64,000 nt of DNA from Arcanobacterium_A hippocoleae_A. Lineage in GTDB: Bacteria > Actinomycetota > Actinomycetes > Actinomycetales > Actinomycetaceae. Made by a program: the position numbers and the translations under genes. The notes below the pieces were generated by a model, which ran no database searches, was not told the DNA's origin, and saw only the letters and a program-made list of their open reading frames with translations. The stretch is taken from NCBI GenBank assembly GCA_040360365.1, contig CP136412.1; one strand, given 5' to 3'. Below, piece by piece: positions 49,220 to 59,426 of the stretch. How positions within the stretch are numbered: position 1 is the stretch's first letter; every line of letters starts with the position of its first letter.

Positions 49220-50666
49220 ATGTCTCGACCAGAGAATACCGCTGTAAAAGCGGCGCGCAAATTTGGAATGCGCGATTGTCTCGGATATATGTTTGGTGAT
49301 TTCGGGAACGATTTCACTTTCATCTTGCAAGCAATGTTTTTACTTTGTTCTACACGAACGTTGCGGGAATTAATCCTATTCATGTTGGTACGCTGCTGCT
49401 GGTTGCGCGAGTTATTGACGGATTCACCGATGTGGGAATGGGGGTGCTTGTTGACCGGCTCCCGCTGAAAAAGGCGGAGATAAGTTCCGCCGCTGGATTA
49501 AGTGGATTGCTATTCCGGTGGCTGCGGCTTCAGCATTAATGTATATGTCGTTTGTTGCTGACTTCAGCTCCTATACGGCAAAGATTGTTTGGATGTGCGC
49601 CACTTACTTCCTTTGGGGGTCGCTCTGCTATACGGCAATTAACATCCCTTACGGTTCGATGGCTTCGGTAATATCTTCTGATCCCGATCAGCGTGCGCAG
49701 CTTTCCGTATGGCGCTCCACAGGTGCAAACCTTGCAGTGCTCCTCATCAGCTCGGTTCTGCCGTTAATCGTTTACACCAAGAATGCGAAAGGTGTGGCGG
49801 TAATCGACGGCCCAATGATGACATATTCCGCAGTCGCCTGCTCAATTGCCGCTGTTGTCTGTTATGCGGTGCTTTACTTTAACTCCATCGAACGTGTGAA
49901 ATCGGCGCCGAATACGGATAATTCAAGCACGGAAAATCAGCAGCCGGGCATTGCAAAGATGCTCGTCTCTGTGGTGAGTAATAAGGCGCTTCTTGGTTTG
50001 ATTGTGGCTGCGCTTTTGCTGCTCCTAGCAAATCTTTTCCTCACGGGGATGCTCGGCTATATTTTCTTGAATTGGTTCGGCGACGGTAAACTTCAGTCTC
50101 CGGCTTCGATGGCGAGTATGATTCCGGCATTTGTGTTAGTTGTGCTTGCGCCGTGGATGGCGAAAAAGTTCGGGAAAGCTGAAGTCGGTTCCGTCGCGAT
50201 GATAATCGGCGGAGCGGTGCTTGTGGCTGCATACTTTATGAAAATTGAAAATCCGGTTATTTGGATTGTGTTCTACTCAATTGCAATGTTTTGTATCGCA
50301 ATCTTTAACTTCCTCGTTTGGGCATTTATCACGGATGTGATTGATGATCAGGAAGTGCGTACGGGGCATCGTGATGACGCGACCGTGTATGCAGTATATT
50401 CTTGGGCGCGGAAGCTGGGGCAGGCGCTTGCAGGTTTTCTTACTACCTGGGCGTTGAGCGTTGTTGGTTTCGACTCGGCGATTGCGAAAGAAGGCGGGCA
50501 GCAGGCGCAGAGTGTAATTGATGGAATTTACACTTTTGGAAATCTTGTGCCCGGGATTGGCTGTATTTTAGTTGGGTTCGCACTGCTTTTCCTCTATCCT
50601 TTGAAAAAGAAGCGGGTAGCGGAGAATGTGGCGGTTCTTGCAGCTCGCCGTGCTGCTGGGAAGTGA
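49220..50666 (+). CDS. uidB: Glucuronide:cation symporter (GPH family), frame-broken twice
   Basis: About 482 residues with 12 expected membrane segments. One T must be restored in T5 at 49337-49341 (MFFTLFYTNVAGINPIHVG) and one base at 49468-49474 (LKKGGDKFRRWIKWIAIPVA). Family marks: RDCLGYMFGDFGNDFTF at the N-terminus, DGFTDVGMGVLVDR (the conserved loop 2-3 motif) and WAFITDVIDDQEVRTGHRDD. It imports glucuronides with H+ or Na+ for UidA. GGAGG precedes the ATG. Substrate is assigned from the neighbouring pathway. Confidence 0.9.
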
Positions 50667-50712
50667 GAATTTAGCGCAGTTCGAAAATAAAAAGTCCGCT
50701 GCGTTTCAAAGC

Positions 50713-50776
50713 AGTATTTCGAAATACTCCCTGGAAGTTGGGTTGATTTGTTCAGTTCCTGTTTCCGGGAGTATTT
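50713..50776. terminator. Overlapping palindromes between convergent uidB and marR
   Basis: AGTATTTCGAAATACT (50713-50728) is a perfect 16-bp palindrome. Its right half also pairs with another site: AAATACTCCC (50722-50731) is the exact complement of GGGAGTATTT (50767-50776). Only one of the two hairpins can form at a time. It probably terminates both genes. Confidence 0.6.
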
Positions 50777-50797
50777 TGAATTGCGGATCGTGTTCGG

Positions 50798-51264
50798 TTA
50801 GGGGTGTGCCAGCTTTTGCGATATGGCGCTGAGCGCGGAGATTTCTTCATGTGTCAACTTGCTGGTAAATGATTCTTCAATATGCCGGTGGTGTGCTCCG
50901 CCGATTTTTGTCAGAATATTTAACCCAAGTTTGGTGAGCTGCAAATTTGATGCGCGCTTATCGTTCGGGCAGGCGGTTTTCGCAATCCAGCCGCGTTCTT
51001 CGAGTATGCGCACGCGGTAGCTTAATCGGGCCACAGAAAAAACAATCTGCTGAGCCAGTTTTGCCATTTTTAAGGTGTGCGCTGGGGCTTCGGCAAGGGC
51101 AATCAAGATGTTGAGATCGCCTAAATCGGATCCGGTTTCGTTGCGCAGCTGCTCGTCAAGATGTGAAATCAGATGCTGTGCAGTTTCGAAATAGCTGCGC
51201 CAATGCTCCAGTGTATCGTTATGGAAAACGGGCAGTTCGGGGAAGATGGTTTTGGATTCGTCAT
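50798..51264 (-). CDS. MarR-family regulator, frame-broken near the start
   Basis: About 155 residues from the ATG at 51264 when one A is restored (minus-strand A4; plus-strand T4 at 51250-51253), giving MTNPKTIFPELPVFHNDT. The readable remainder has the winged helix with its basic wing (MAKLAQQIVFSVARLSYRVR, CPNDKRASNLQLTKLG). It starts 16 bases after the FMN reductase gene, so both share a transcript. A palindrome before the monooxygenase gene at 53663 is a likely binding site. Confidence 0.85.
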
Positions 51265-51280
51265 TTTGCTGTCTGTACTT

Positions 51281-52110
51281 TTAGTGTCGGTTGAGAAGCT
51301 GGGCAAAGGGTGTGATTTGGTTTGGGTCAAACAAATCTGCTGTTACTGATTTCCGTTTCGGGAATCTTGTGCCGTCAGTGTATAAATCCTTGTTGATAAG
51401 TTCAATCGTATCGTTATTGCGTTCCCGTGCTTCTTTAATCTGTTCTGGATTTTCTGGTTCGGATGAAATTGTGTCCGCAGCTGCAGCGGATTTCTGCGAG
51501 TAATTTTTACATCTTGTGCTTCGGCAGTGTCTGCGGCGGAACTCTCAGTATTTGCAGGCGAATGGTTTGCTTTGCTCCCGATTAATGCGGTTACGAGTTC
51601 TTTTGCTGTCCCATCGATTCGGCGCTGTAAAGCGGCAGCTCCTGTTGCGGAACCCCAATCGTCTGTGGCGGCGAAGATACTGCTTGGCAGGACGATTCCT
51701 TTCAAATAGGAGAGCATTGGGCGGATTGCGTATTCGGCAGCGAGTGAGTGGCGTGCGGTGCCGCCCGTCGCCCCGATTAAAACCGGTTTGCCGCTGAGTG
51801 CGGCGTCGTCAATTAACTGCCAGAAGAGTGTTTGGATTCCAATCGGTGCTCCTTTATAAATCGGACTGATTGTCACGACGGCATCGGCGGTCTGGACACT
51901 TTTAAAAGCTGCTTCCAATTCGCTGTCCGGCACTGGGGTGAGCGCAGAAAGAGCAAGTTTTTTCGTATAATCGCGCAAGTTTATTCGGTCTACCGTGAGT
52001 TTTTCTCCGAAAGCTGCGGCGTGTTCGACGGCTGCTTTAATTATTTGCGCAATTAGTTTTGTGGTTGTTGATTCGGAACTGATTCCGGTCCATACTGCTG
52101 TGAGTTTCAT
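51281..52110 (-). CDS. NAD(P)H-dependent FMN reductase (CE1759-like), frame-broken near the end
   Basis: About 276 residues. Flavodoxin-like domain with VVTISPIYKGAPIGIQTLFWQL-type segments (cited in part: SPIYKGAPIGIQTLFWQ) and LIGATGGTARHSLAAEYAIR. One A restored in the minus-strand A5 (plus-strand T5 at 51504-51508) yields the real C-terminus, with LYTDGTRFPKRKSVTADLFD and the stop at 51281-51283, instead of the scrambled tail. It supplies reduced FMN to the luciferase-like monooxygenase encoded just upstream on the same strand. Confidence 0.88.
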
Positions 52111-52514
52111 TTTTTCCTTAAAATATTTGAGTTTGCGGCTTCCTGGAATGATTCATGTTTTGGAGACGATTTTTTTGGGGGGCGGCACCTGAGATATCAG
52201 GTTCGGAATATCGGGAACTCGGGATATCGGGCACTCGGCATATTAGGCTCAGGATATCGGGCACTCGGTTCGGAGTTTTGGTTTTCGCAATTTTCTTCAC
52301 CTGTTTTGTGATTTTATTGATTCTGCCGATTTCGTTTTGGGATACCGCAGTGGCGCATTATCCGGTTTTATTTTCGTCTGCTGGATACATGATTTTCCTT
52401 GCGCCGCCCGAATTGGTCATTTACGTGCGCTGAGCTGGGCGGATAGTTCGGACGGCGCTTTCTGGATTTATATTTTATTTCACGGATTTAGCTGCAGCTG
52501 TGCACATTTTCGTT
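52111..52514. other. Gap with a short tandem repeat
   Basis: 404 bases. At 52205-52268 a unit of about 17 bp with core GGATATCGGGCACTCGG recurs at 52205, 52222 and 52252, with a degenerate copy near 52239. A 92-codon plus-strand frame (52155-52433) runs through the repeat and contains two hydrophobic stretches; it is not annotated because its first part is pure repeat. Confidence 0.6.
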
Positions 52515-53663
52515 TTATGCCTCTGCCGCAGCGCGGTCTTTTCCTGCCTGTGAATCTGGTTTACCTCCAGGTACTGGTTCAGATCCGGCAGCTTTCCGTG
52601 CTTTCAACCATTCGTGAGTTGGTGAGTCTGGTACGTCTGCCGGGCGTCCTTTTGCGAATTCTTTCCGCAGTACCGGAACTACTTCTTCGCCGAGAATATC
52701 AATCTGTTCAAGTACCATCTTTAACGGTTGACCTGCATGATCGATTAGGAACATTTGGCGCTGATAGTCTCCTGCCCAATCGCGGAAAGAGAGTGTGCGG
52801 TCAATAACTTGCTGCGGCGATCCGACGGTAAGCGGTGTTTGCTCAGCAAATTCTTCCAGTGATGGGCCGTGACCGTATACGGGGGCATTATCGAAGTAGG
52901 GGCGGAATTCACGCACTGCGTCTTGTGAGTTCTTGCGCATAAACACTTGTCCGCCAAGGCCGACGAATGCTTGGTGTGCTTTTCCATGCCCGTAATATTC
53001 GTAACGCTGCCGGTAGAGGTTCACCATCTGTGCGGTGTGGCTGGTCTTCCAGAAGATGTTGTTGTGGAAGAAACCGTCGCCGTAATATGCGGCTTGTTCG
53101 GCGATTTCCGGGGAACGGATTGAGCCGTGCCAGACGAATGGCGCCACATCGTCGAGCGGACGCGGAGTTGCGGTGAAGTATTGCAGCGGTGTCCGGAAGC
53201 GGCCTTGCCAGGTGAGATCGGTTTCGCGCCAAAGGCGGTATAGCAGCTGATAGTTTTCAACTGCGAGCGGGATTCCTTCGCGAATGTCTTTGCCGAACCA
53301 AGGGTAAACTGGGCCGGTGTTTCCGCGTCCCATCATTAAATCGATGCGGCCGTCGGCGAGGTGTTGGAGGTAAGAGTAGTCTTCTGCAATCCGTACCGGA
53401 TCTGTGGTCGTAATCAGTGTGGTAGCGGTAGAAAGTTTGATTTTCTCGGTCTGTGCTGCGAGGTTTGCGAGCAGGATCGGCGGATTGGCTGGTGCGATAA
53501 ATGGGGGATTGTGGTGTTGGCCGGTGGCGAAAACATCTAGGCCGGCAGCTTCGGCATGTTTCGCGATTTCGACGGTTGCTTTGATTCGTTCGTGCTCGGT
53601 CGGGGTTTTGCCGGTAGTTGGATCGGTGGTGAGGTCACCAATTGTGAATACGCCGAATTCCAT
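52515..53663 (-). CDS. Luciferase-like FMN-dependent monooxygenase (CE1758-like)
   Basis: 382 residues, bacterial-luciferase TIM barrel. Seen: MEFGVFTIGDLTTDPTTG, GLDVFATGQHHNPPFIAP, STATTLITTTDPVRIAEDYS, LADGRIDLMMGRGNTGPVYP and FVWHGSIRSPEIAEQAAYYG. It uses FMNH2 from the reductase encoded downstream; the organic substrate is unknown. The C-terminal 30 residues are a low-complexity charged tail. It is preceded by a palindrome fitting a MarR site. Confidence 0.9.
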   Translation of the reverse strand: MEFGVFTIGDLTTDPTTGKTPTEHERIKATVEIAKHAEAAGLDVFATGQHHNPPFIAPANPPILLANLAAQTEKIKLSTATTLITTTDPVRIAEDYSYLQHLADGRIDLMMGRGNTGPVYPWFGKDIREGIPLAVENYQLLYRLWRETDLTWQGRFRTPLQYFTATPRPLDDVAPFVWHGSIRSPEIAEQAAYYGDGFFHNNIFWKTSHTAQMVNLYRQRYEYYGHGKAHQAFVGLGGQVFMRKNSQDAVREFRPYFDNAPVYGHGPSLEEFAEQTPLTVGSPQQVIDRTLSFRDWAGDYQRQMFLIDHAGQPLKMVLEQIDILGEEVVPVLRKEFAKGRPADVPDSPTHEWLKARKAAGSEPVPGGKPDSQAGKDRAAAEA

Positions 53664-53697
53664 TTCGGTCTCCTTGCATAAAAATAGTTGAAAAATT

Positions 53698-53715
53698 AAC
53701 TAACACTCGTTAGTT
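53698..53715. promoter_or_regulatory. MarR-type operator upstream of the monooxygenase
   Basis: AACTAAC (53698-53704), ACTC, GTTAGTT (53709-53715): perfect 7-bp arms, extendable by two bases with one mismatch, 35 bases before the start codon at 53663. The MarR protein at 50798-51264 is the obvious candidate to bind it. Confidence 0.75.
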
Positions 53716-53823
53716 TACTTAAAATTTTTAATAATGCAAGCGGGGTGATGTGCAGCTTAAAACGATTATGATTGTTCGGAGGTGCCCTCGTTAATTGCAG
53801 TATCTTCGTTAATTTCTGTAACT

Positions 53824-54207
53824 AGCGGTGTTTTTGCATAGCGGTCAGGCTTGATTTATGTGAAACACTGCTTTCCGCCCGGATACACACCGGCTTTATT
53901 GCACCACCCCAAGCAATCAATCCGCAGCACCGCGCAATCAGATAGTAAGGACTCGTGCTCATCACGTAAGTGGTGGCAAGAACTCAGGTTAGTTACGTAA
54001 CTGGTGGCAAGAACTTAGATTGAGATTTTTACTGTCGGAAGTGCTTGCGTTTGTGCTGGTCACAGGCTCGTGATAATGACGGTTCTCTCGTCGTTATACA
54101 AAACTGCTCACTTTGCACCAGTTACGTAAGTTCGGATTGATTTTGCAACTAGTTGCGTTAGTTGGGTCCGGTTTGGCTGGTTCCAAGCGGTGTTTTTGCA
54201 TAGCGGT
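53824..54207. repeat. 22-bp direct repeats enclosing element copy B
   Basis: AGCGGTGTTTTTGCATAGCG plus GT occurs identically at 53824-53845 and 54186-54207, 362 bases apart. Between them lies copy B of the palindrome-ended element. The wider gap 53716-54306 has no gene. Confidence 0.9.
53964..54131. repeat. Palindrome-ended intergenic element, copy B
   Basis: Starts with two direct repeats ACGTAAGTGGTGGCAAGAAC (53964) and ACGTAACTGGTGGCAAGAAC (53995), 31 bases apart. The body aligns with copy A at 2720-2855 (shared blocks GGCAAGAACTT, GTGCTTGCGTTT, TACGTAA). The end at 54115-54131 is the inverted form of the start: TTACGTAACTGGTG against TTACGTAACTGGTG on the minus strand. Confidence 0.75.
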
Positions 54208-54306
54208 TTGCTGGGTAAATATCTGCTGCCGTTTTCGCTGGATAAAATAAATATGATAAATATTTAGTGAAATATTTTATCGAAACCGCGCTATTGTTAT
54301 GTGATG

Positions 54307-55422
54307 TTATTGCGATTTTGCGGCTAGCTGCTGTTCAATAACTGCCCGCGCGCTTGTGCAGAGACAGAAACTTACCGTGAAGCACAGCGCAATTAAACTA
54401 ATTACTCCGTAAATGTGGAACAATCCAATCTTTGTAGATTCGGATAAATAATATGCTCCGAGCGAAAGCGTGCCGATTGGGAAGGTCAGCGCCCACCATC
54501 CCGTCGTAAATGCCATCTGATTCTTAAATCCGTGCACCGTCATCTTAATTGCCCAGGCAATTAGCGGAATACTCAAACCGAGCATAAAACAACCGTAAAT
54601 ATCGGCAAGCAAATGCAGCATTTGCGCATACTCCGGATGTGCAATCGGTTCGGTGTTTTTTGCGATTACCTGCACTGCTGCGGTTGATTGCCCGACCATT
54701 CCAAGCGGAATCCAAGCACTTAGTGAAGCGTTAGTCGGGATTTTACTGATTCGCCAATGATAGTGGTACACCCGGCTGAAAATGACGGTACCCAAGACAA
54801 AAGCGACGAAAAAACATGCTGTCGAGAGAAAAAGTATCAATCCGCGTATCGCAATATCGTCAATATTTCCAGCAATTCCAGCTCCGACAGTAGCCGAAAC
54901 CATTGGTCCGACAACAGCCAGACCCCACACCGCAATCGGGCTGGAAATGATTCTTCCAGACAAAACTACGCCAAAGCCGAATGCAGTGATTAAACCAATG
55001 AAAGTCGCAATAATCCATAAAACGGTATCGATCCAGAAAGCAGCCGATAAAGCGTTCGGAAACCAGTAGGGGAGAATCGTGAGCGTAGCAGAGCCGACGG
55101 AAAGAATTCCCATCGCGACGGTACCCCACATTGGAATCAAGTTTTGATTAGATATTGTTTCGATAAACGCATTCCGATTACGGATAATCCGAATAATAAA
55201 AATGCCGGTAATAGTAACCAGCAAAATCCAGGCAATGCTGAAAGGGAGTAGTGCGAGAATTTGCAAACCGGGAAATAATCCGCGGTTTAAATGAATTAGT
55301 GTGGAAAGAATTGCAATCCCCATCACGGCTGGATACCAGGATGGCCCTGCCGCTGGAAGTTTGATTTGCCGATATTTATTCCGTTTCGTTTCGTGCATTT
55401 TCATTTCGTGCATTTTCCGCAA
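54307..55422 (-). CDS. TDT-family transporter (tellurite-resistance/dicarboxylate, SLAC1-like)
   Basis: 371 residues with about ten membrane segments after a basic 25-residue N-terminus. GPSWYPAVMGIAILSTLIH at the start, VWGLAVVGPMVSATVGAGIA in the middle and TTGWWALTFPIGTLSLGAYY near the end are family marks. Members move dicarboxylates, sulfite or anions, or are tied to tellurite tolerance; the substrate here is unknown. The start may be at the first, fifth or ninth codon (three Met within the first nine). It stands alone. Confidence 0.85.
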   Translation of the reverse strand: MRKMHEMKMHETKRNKYRQIKLPAAGPSWYPAVMGIAILSTLIHLNRGLFPGLQILALLPFSIAWILLVTITGIFIIRIIRNRNAFIETISNQNLIPMWGTVAMGILSVGSATLTILPYWFPNALSAAFWIDTVLWIIATFIGLITAFGFGVVLSGRIISSPIAVWGLAVVGPMVSATVGAGIAGNIDDIAIRGLILFLSTACFFVAFVLGTVIFSRVYHYHWRISKIPTNASLSAWIPLGMVGQSTAAVQVIAKNTEPIAHPEYAQMLHLLADIYGCFMLGLSIPLIAWAIKMTVHGFKNQMAFTTGWWALTFPIGTLSLGAYYLSESTKIGLFHIYGVISLIALCFTVSFCLCTSARAVIEQQLAAKSQ

Positions 55423-55683
55423 CTGCTCCTAGTGTAGACCGTATTAAAGGATACGGCCTACTGTTGCGAAAGCGAAATTGCGGTAACATTCAATGAATTA
55501 GAATTAACCAGCCGGTACTGAAGCGGCGGCAACACGGCAAAATGTTTATCCTGCAGTTCAGATTACTGAACGAAACAACTATCGGTATGCAGATTCGACT
55601 GGTATTAACCGCTGCCGAAAATGGTTTGTGTTTTGCTCTGCAGGGTTGTTGTTTCGGCAATTGCGGTTTGAAAATGCAATTTA

Positions 55684-57146
55684 TTAATTCGCGAATTGGG
55701 ATTTTAGGGCAGTAATTGCCGGGGAAAATTTTGCTTGAGTTTCTGCAAGCTCGTTCTCAGGAATCGAATCTGCCATAATTCCGCCGCCGGCCCATGCTGT
55801 TGCACTCCGTAAATCGGCAGAAACTTGGCAGCAGCGCAGTGCGATTGCCCACTGCCCAAACTCACCTGCAGCTCCGTGGGAAATCCAACCGACAGGTGCG
55901 CCGTAGCGTTCGCGGACATCTCCTTCAAGCTGAGTAATAACTTCATTTGCTTTCTCGCGCGGGTTTCCTCCGAGTGCCGCAGTTGGATGCAGTTTTCCTA
56001 TCACCGCCAGCAAGGAGAGGGTGCCGTCGAGAGTAGTGTAAATATCGGTGGCGAAATGCTCCACGTTCGGTAATGTTAAGACGTATGGTTCGCCAATTTC
56101 CACTGTTCCGAATTCTTGTAAAGCGGCGGCAGCAGAATTAACTGCTACACGGTGTTCGCGGATATCTTTTTGGGAAGTTTCCAGTTCAAATTCTGCAGTA
56201 AAATCATTTTCTGCAAATATCTGGAGCGGCTTGGTGCCGGCTAAAACACGGCAATGTACGCGCGGAATGCCGTGTTGTGAATTCTCTGTTTGGGCGAGCA
56301 TTTCAGGAGATGCTCCAACCAGTCCGTCGACAGAAAATACCCACGTATTTGGATATCCGGCAGCGAGAGTTTGTGTTAGTTTCGGCAAGGAAATTGGGTG
56401 CGGAAAATTAAGGTTCAATGAACGGCTGAGAACTACCTTTTCCAGCTTTCCCTGACGAATCATCATGCTTGCGGCCGCTACCTGTTTCTTCCAATCTTCA
56501 GGCGTCGGGGTAGGGATAATTTTAATGCCGGCACAATTTTTACTTGCAATATTTTTTCAAAACCAGCGGATTCGGCGGATTTTACCGATTCTGTGAAGCT
56601 TTGATGCGTGTTTTGCGATAAAGCTTTTGCGTGTTTTTCCGCACTGCGGTGAATCAGGCTGAGCAAACCCGCATTATTTTTCGGGACTGCAGGTTTGGCA
56701 GAATCTGCAGTCCAGGTTTGCGTAATCCATGCCATGCCGTTTTTCTTCCCAACCAGCACTTCCGGCACGATTAATGCTGATCCGACGGCGGAGTTCGGGC
56801 TGAATGAAAAGGAACCGAAAGTAATTAAACCGGAACCGGATGTTTTTACATTATCGATAATGGCGGCATTATTGCATAAAGCGTTCCAATAGCGGTTTGC
56901 GGCAGTGAAACGAGTTTGGGAGTGTGTTTGTGAATCTGCGCTGCTGCCGGCGGAATCCGGATTGGGGGCAGGCGTGCTGCGGTTATTGGCAAGGTCAGCG
57001 CGGGCAGCCGTGCCAAATCCGAGCAAATACGCGCTATCATGCGTCCAAACTAAACTATCGCGCGAAATTAGCTGAATCAGCTCAGAAAAATCCGGTTGGA
57101 AAGAAAGCGGAACTGAACGTACAAACAACTGCGGAATCTTAAACAC
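55684..57146 (-). CDS. menF: Isochorismate synthase, frame-broken
   Basis: About 487 residues after restoring one A in the minus-strand A5 or A6 runs (plus-strand T runs 56537-56541 or 56552-56557), which joins FEKIL to the IIPTPTPEDWKKQVAAAS segment. The C-terminal chorismate-binding domain has KLEKVVLSRSLNL, VHCRVLAGTKPL, HPTAALGGNPREKANEVI and GWISHGAAGEFGQWAIALRC. It converts chorismate to isochorismate, the first step to menaquinone. Divergent from menG. A dedicated MenF is favoured over a siderophore enzyme by the neighbours. Confidence 0.92.
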
Positions 57147-57186
57147 AAATAACGATAATAGTCCTAAAAGTGGTTAAATTCGTATT

Positions 57187-57884
57187 ATGAGTCGAGCAGA
57201 TTTAGCAAAAAATCCAAATGATATATCCGGCATGTTTAATCAGGTTGCCCAGAAATACGATTTGATGAACACTATTCTCACTGGCGGATTGGTCTATTCT
57301 TGGCGGAAAGCAACCTCCGCAGCACTTGAAATCACACCTGGAATGAAGATTCTTGATCTTGCTGCGGGCACTGGGACTTCATCTATACAGTACTTGAAAG
57401 CTGGAGCTGATGTCGTAGCGTGTGACTTCTCTGCCGGAATGATTGCGGCCGGGCGAAAGCGTTACCCGGAATTAACTTTTGTTGCCGGTGATGCTACTAA
57501 CCTGCAATTTGCGGAAAATACTTTCGATGCCGTTACGATTTCCTACGGTATTCGGAATGTGAGCGACCCGAAAAAGGCGCTTGCAGAAATGCTGCGGGTA
57601 ACTAAGCCCGGGGAAAGCTCGTAGTATGCGAATTTTCAAAACCGACGAATTCGGTTTTCTTTGCGCTGTACCGTTTCTTCCTTGAACATGTAATGCCGCA
57701 AATATCGAAGATTTTTTCCTCTGATGCGCCGGCATACGAATATCTGATGGAATCGATTCTTGATTGGCCTGCGCAGCAGGAATTTGCCGGCTGGATTCGC
57801 GATTCCGGCTGGGAAAACGTGGAATTTAAGAATCTTACCAATGGGATTGTGGCACTTCACCGCGGTGTGAAACCGCTGGTTTAA
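57187..57884 (+). CDS. menG: Demethylmenaquinone methyltransferase, frame-broken
   Basis: About 232 residues after restoring one G in the G4 run at 57610-57613 (VTKPGGKLVVCEFSKPTN). SAM-dependent methyltransferase of the UbiE/MenG family: GMFNQVAQKYDLMNTILTGG, motif I ILDLAAGTGTSSIQYLKAG, and AVTISYGIRNVSDPKKALAE. It performs the last methylation in menaquinone synthesis. Neighbours menF (divergent, 40 bases) and menJ support this. The C-terminus NLTNGIVALHRGVKP is normal for the family. Confidence 0.95.
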
Positions 57885-58142
57885 TATGAATAGATCTGCT
57901 GTCCAGCAGAATCGGGCAGACGGCAGAACTGTACCGCAGTTCCAAATAAATGTGAGCTAAGTTTTATGTGCATATTTTGTTGCGTAAAGCCTTTAGTCTG
58001 AGGTGTTATTCGCAAGAGTATCTCGCGTAGAATCTGAGCGAATACGTATTTGAAATTTTGCGCAGTTGTTTGCATAGATTCTTTTAACAAAGAAAATATC
58101 CGCAGACACACGGGATATTAACAGGGCGGGAGCAAGGCACGC

Positions 58143-59426
58143 ATGGAAATTGCGAGTGAAGCTGATGTAGTGATTGTAGGAGCTGGTCCGGGCGGATCGG
58201 CAGCGGCACACTATCTCGCCCGCTACGGAATTGATGTCCTAGTACTCGAAAAAGCAACTTTTCCCCGCGATAAAATTTGCGGCGACGGGCTTACCCCGCG
58301 CGCAGTATCCGAGCTAATCCGCATGGGGATTCAAATCCCGCAGTCAGAAGGATGGGTGCGCAACTATGGTGTGCGCGCATACGGCGGCGGTCATAAAATT
58401 GAAGTTCCATGGCCGGATATTGCTTCGCAGCCAAACTACGGTTCAGCGAGCGCTCGCGTAAAACTTGATCAGAAGCTGATACAGCACGCGGTCCGCTCCG
58501 GAGCAAAGCTGGCGGAGGGAATAACTGTTACCGGCGCTTTGCAGGATGAGCGAACTGGGCGCATAGTCGGGGTAAAAGCACGTCAAACCAAAGATGGTGC
58601 AAAAGGCAGCGAATTTACAGTGAAAGCGCGCTACACAATCGATGCCGGAGGTGTATCAGCGCGGCTTGCCACTTCCGTCGGTCGGGAAAAGAATCTGCAC
58701 CGGCCAATGGGGGTAGCGGTTCGTACATATTTTGAATCCCCGCTGGCAAATACAGACATGATGGAATCTCATCTCGAACTTTGGTCAGGAACACCGGGAG
58801 AATCTGAGCTGCTTCCCGGTTACGGCTGGCTTTTCGCTGTCGGAGACGGACTTGTGAACGTCGGACTTGGTTCGCTTTCTTCGACGGCGAAGCCCAGCGG
58901 GATTGACTATCGTTCTGTTTTCAAGACATGGATTGCAAACGTGCCGGAAGAGTGGGGTTTGAATCCGGAAACACAGCGCGGTCCGCTCCGTTCAGCAGCA
59001 CTGCCGATGGCGTTTAATCGTAAACCGCATTACCGTGACGGTCTTGCCCTTGTAGGGGATGCCGGCGGTATGGTTTCTCCGTTTAACGGCGAAGGTATCG
59101 CTTATGCGCTTGCCTCCGGGCGGATTCTCGCAGATTTTATTATTCAAGCCTTGAATCGCCGCACTATGGCGCAAGCTGAACAGGCAATGCTGCAATATCC
59201 GCAGGAGCTGCGGGCAGAGCTTGGCGGATATTACACGCTTGGGCGGATTTTTGCGGCGCTGATTGAACGCCCGGAGATAATGCATATTTGTGTGAAATAC
59301 GGTTTACCGCGTCCGGTATTAATGAAACTTGTGATGAAACTGCTTTCAGATACTTACGATCGGCGTGACGGCGACTGGATGGACAAGCTGATTACCGCGC
59401 TGACAAAGGTGGTTCCGAAAGCATGA
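58143..59426 (+). CDS. menJ: Geranylgeranyl-reductase-family protein, probable menaquinone reductase MenJ
   Basis: 427 residues, flavoprotein. N-terminal FAD motif VVIVGAGPGGSAAAHYLARY, KICGDGLTPRAVSEL, and the second FAD motif ALVGDAGGMVSPFNGEGIAY. Actinobacterial members partly saturate the isoprenoid tail of menaquinone. The gene lies between menG and the nuo operon, which uses the quinone. Its stop overlaps a short open frame (59423) leading to nuoA. Intact. Confidence 0.9.
   Translation: MEIASEADVVIVGAGPGGSAAAHYLARYGIDVLVLEKATFPRDKICGDGLTPRAVSELIRMGIQIPQSEGWVRNYGVRAYGGGHKIEVPWPDIASQPNYGSASARVKLDQKLIQHAVRSGAKLAEGITVTGALQDERTGRIVGVKARQTKDGAKGSEFTVKARYTIDAGGVSARLATSVGREKNLHRPMGVAVRTYFESPLANTDMMESHLELWSGTPGESELLPGYGWLFAVGDGLVNVGLGSLSSTAKPSGIDYRSVFKTWIANVPEEWGLNPETQRGPLRSAALPMAFNRKPHYRDGLALVGDAGGMVSPFNGEGIAYALASGRILADFIIQALNRRTMAQAEQAMLQYPQELRAELGGYYTLGRIFAALIERPEIMHICVKYGLPRPVLMKLVMKLLSDTYDRRDGDWMDKLITALTKVVPKA

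Noticed and set aside
52155..52433. 92-codon frame with two hydrophobic stretches
   Set aside because: Its first third is a translated tandem repeat and there is no good start signal; membrane-like composition can arise by chance in T-rich DNA.
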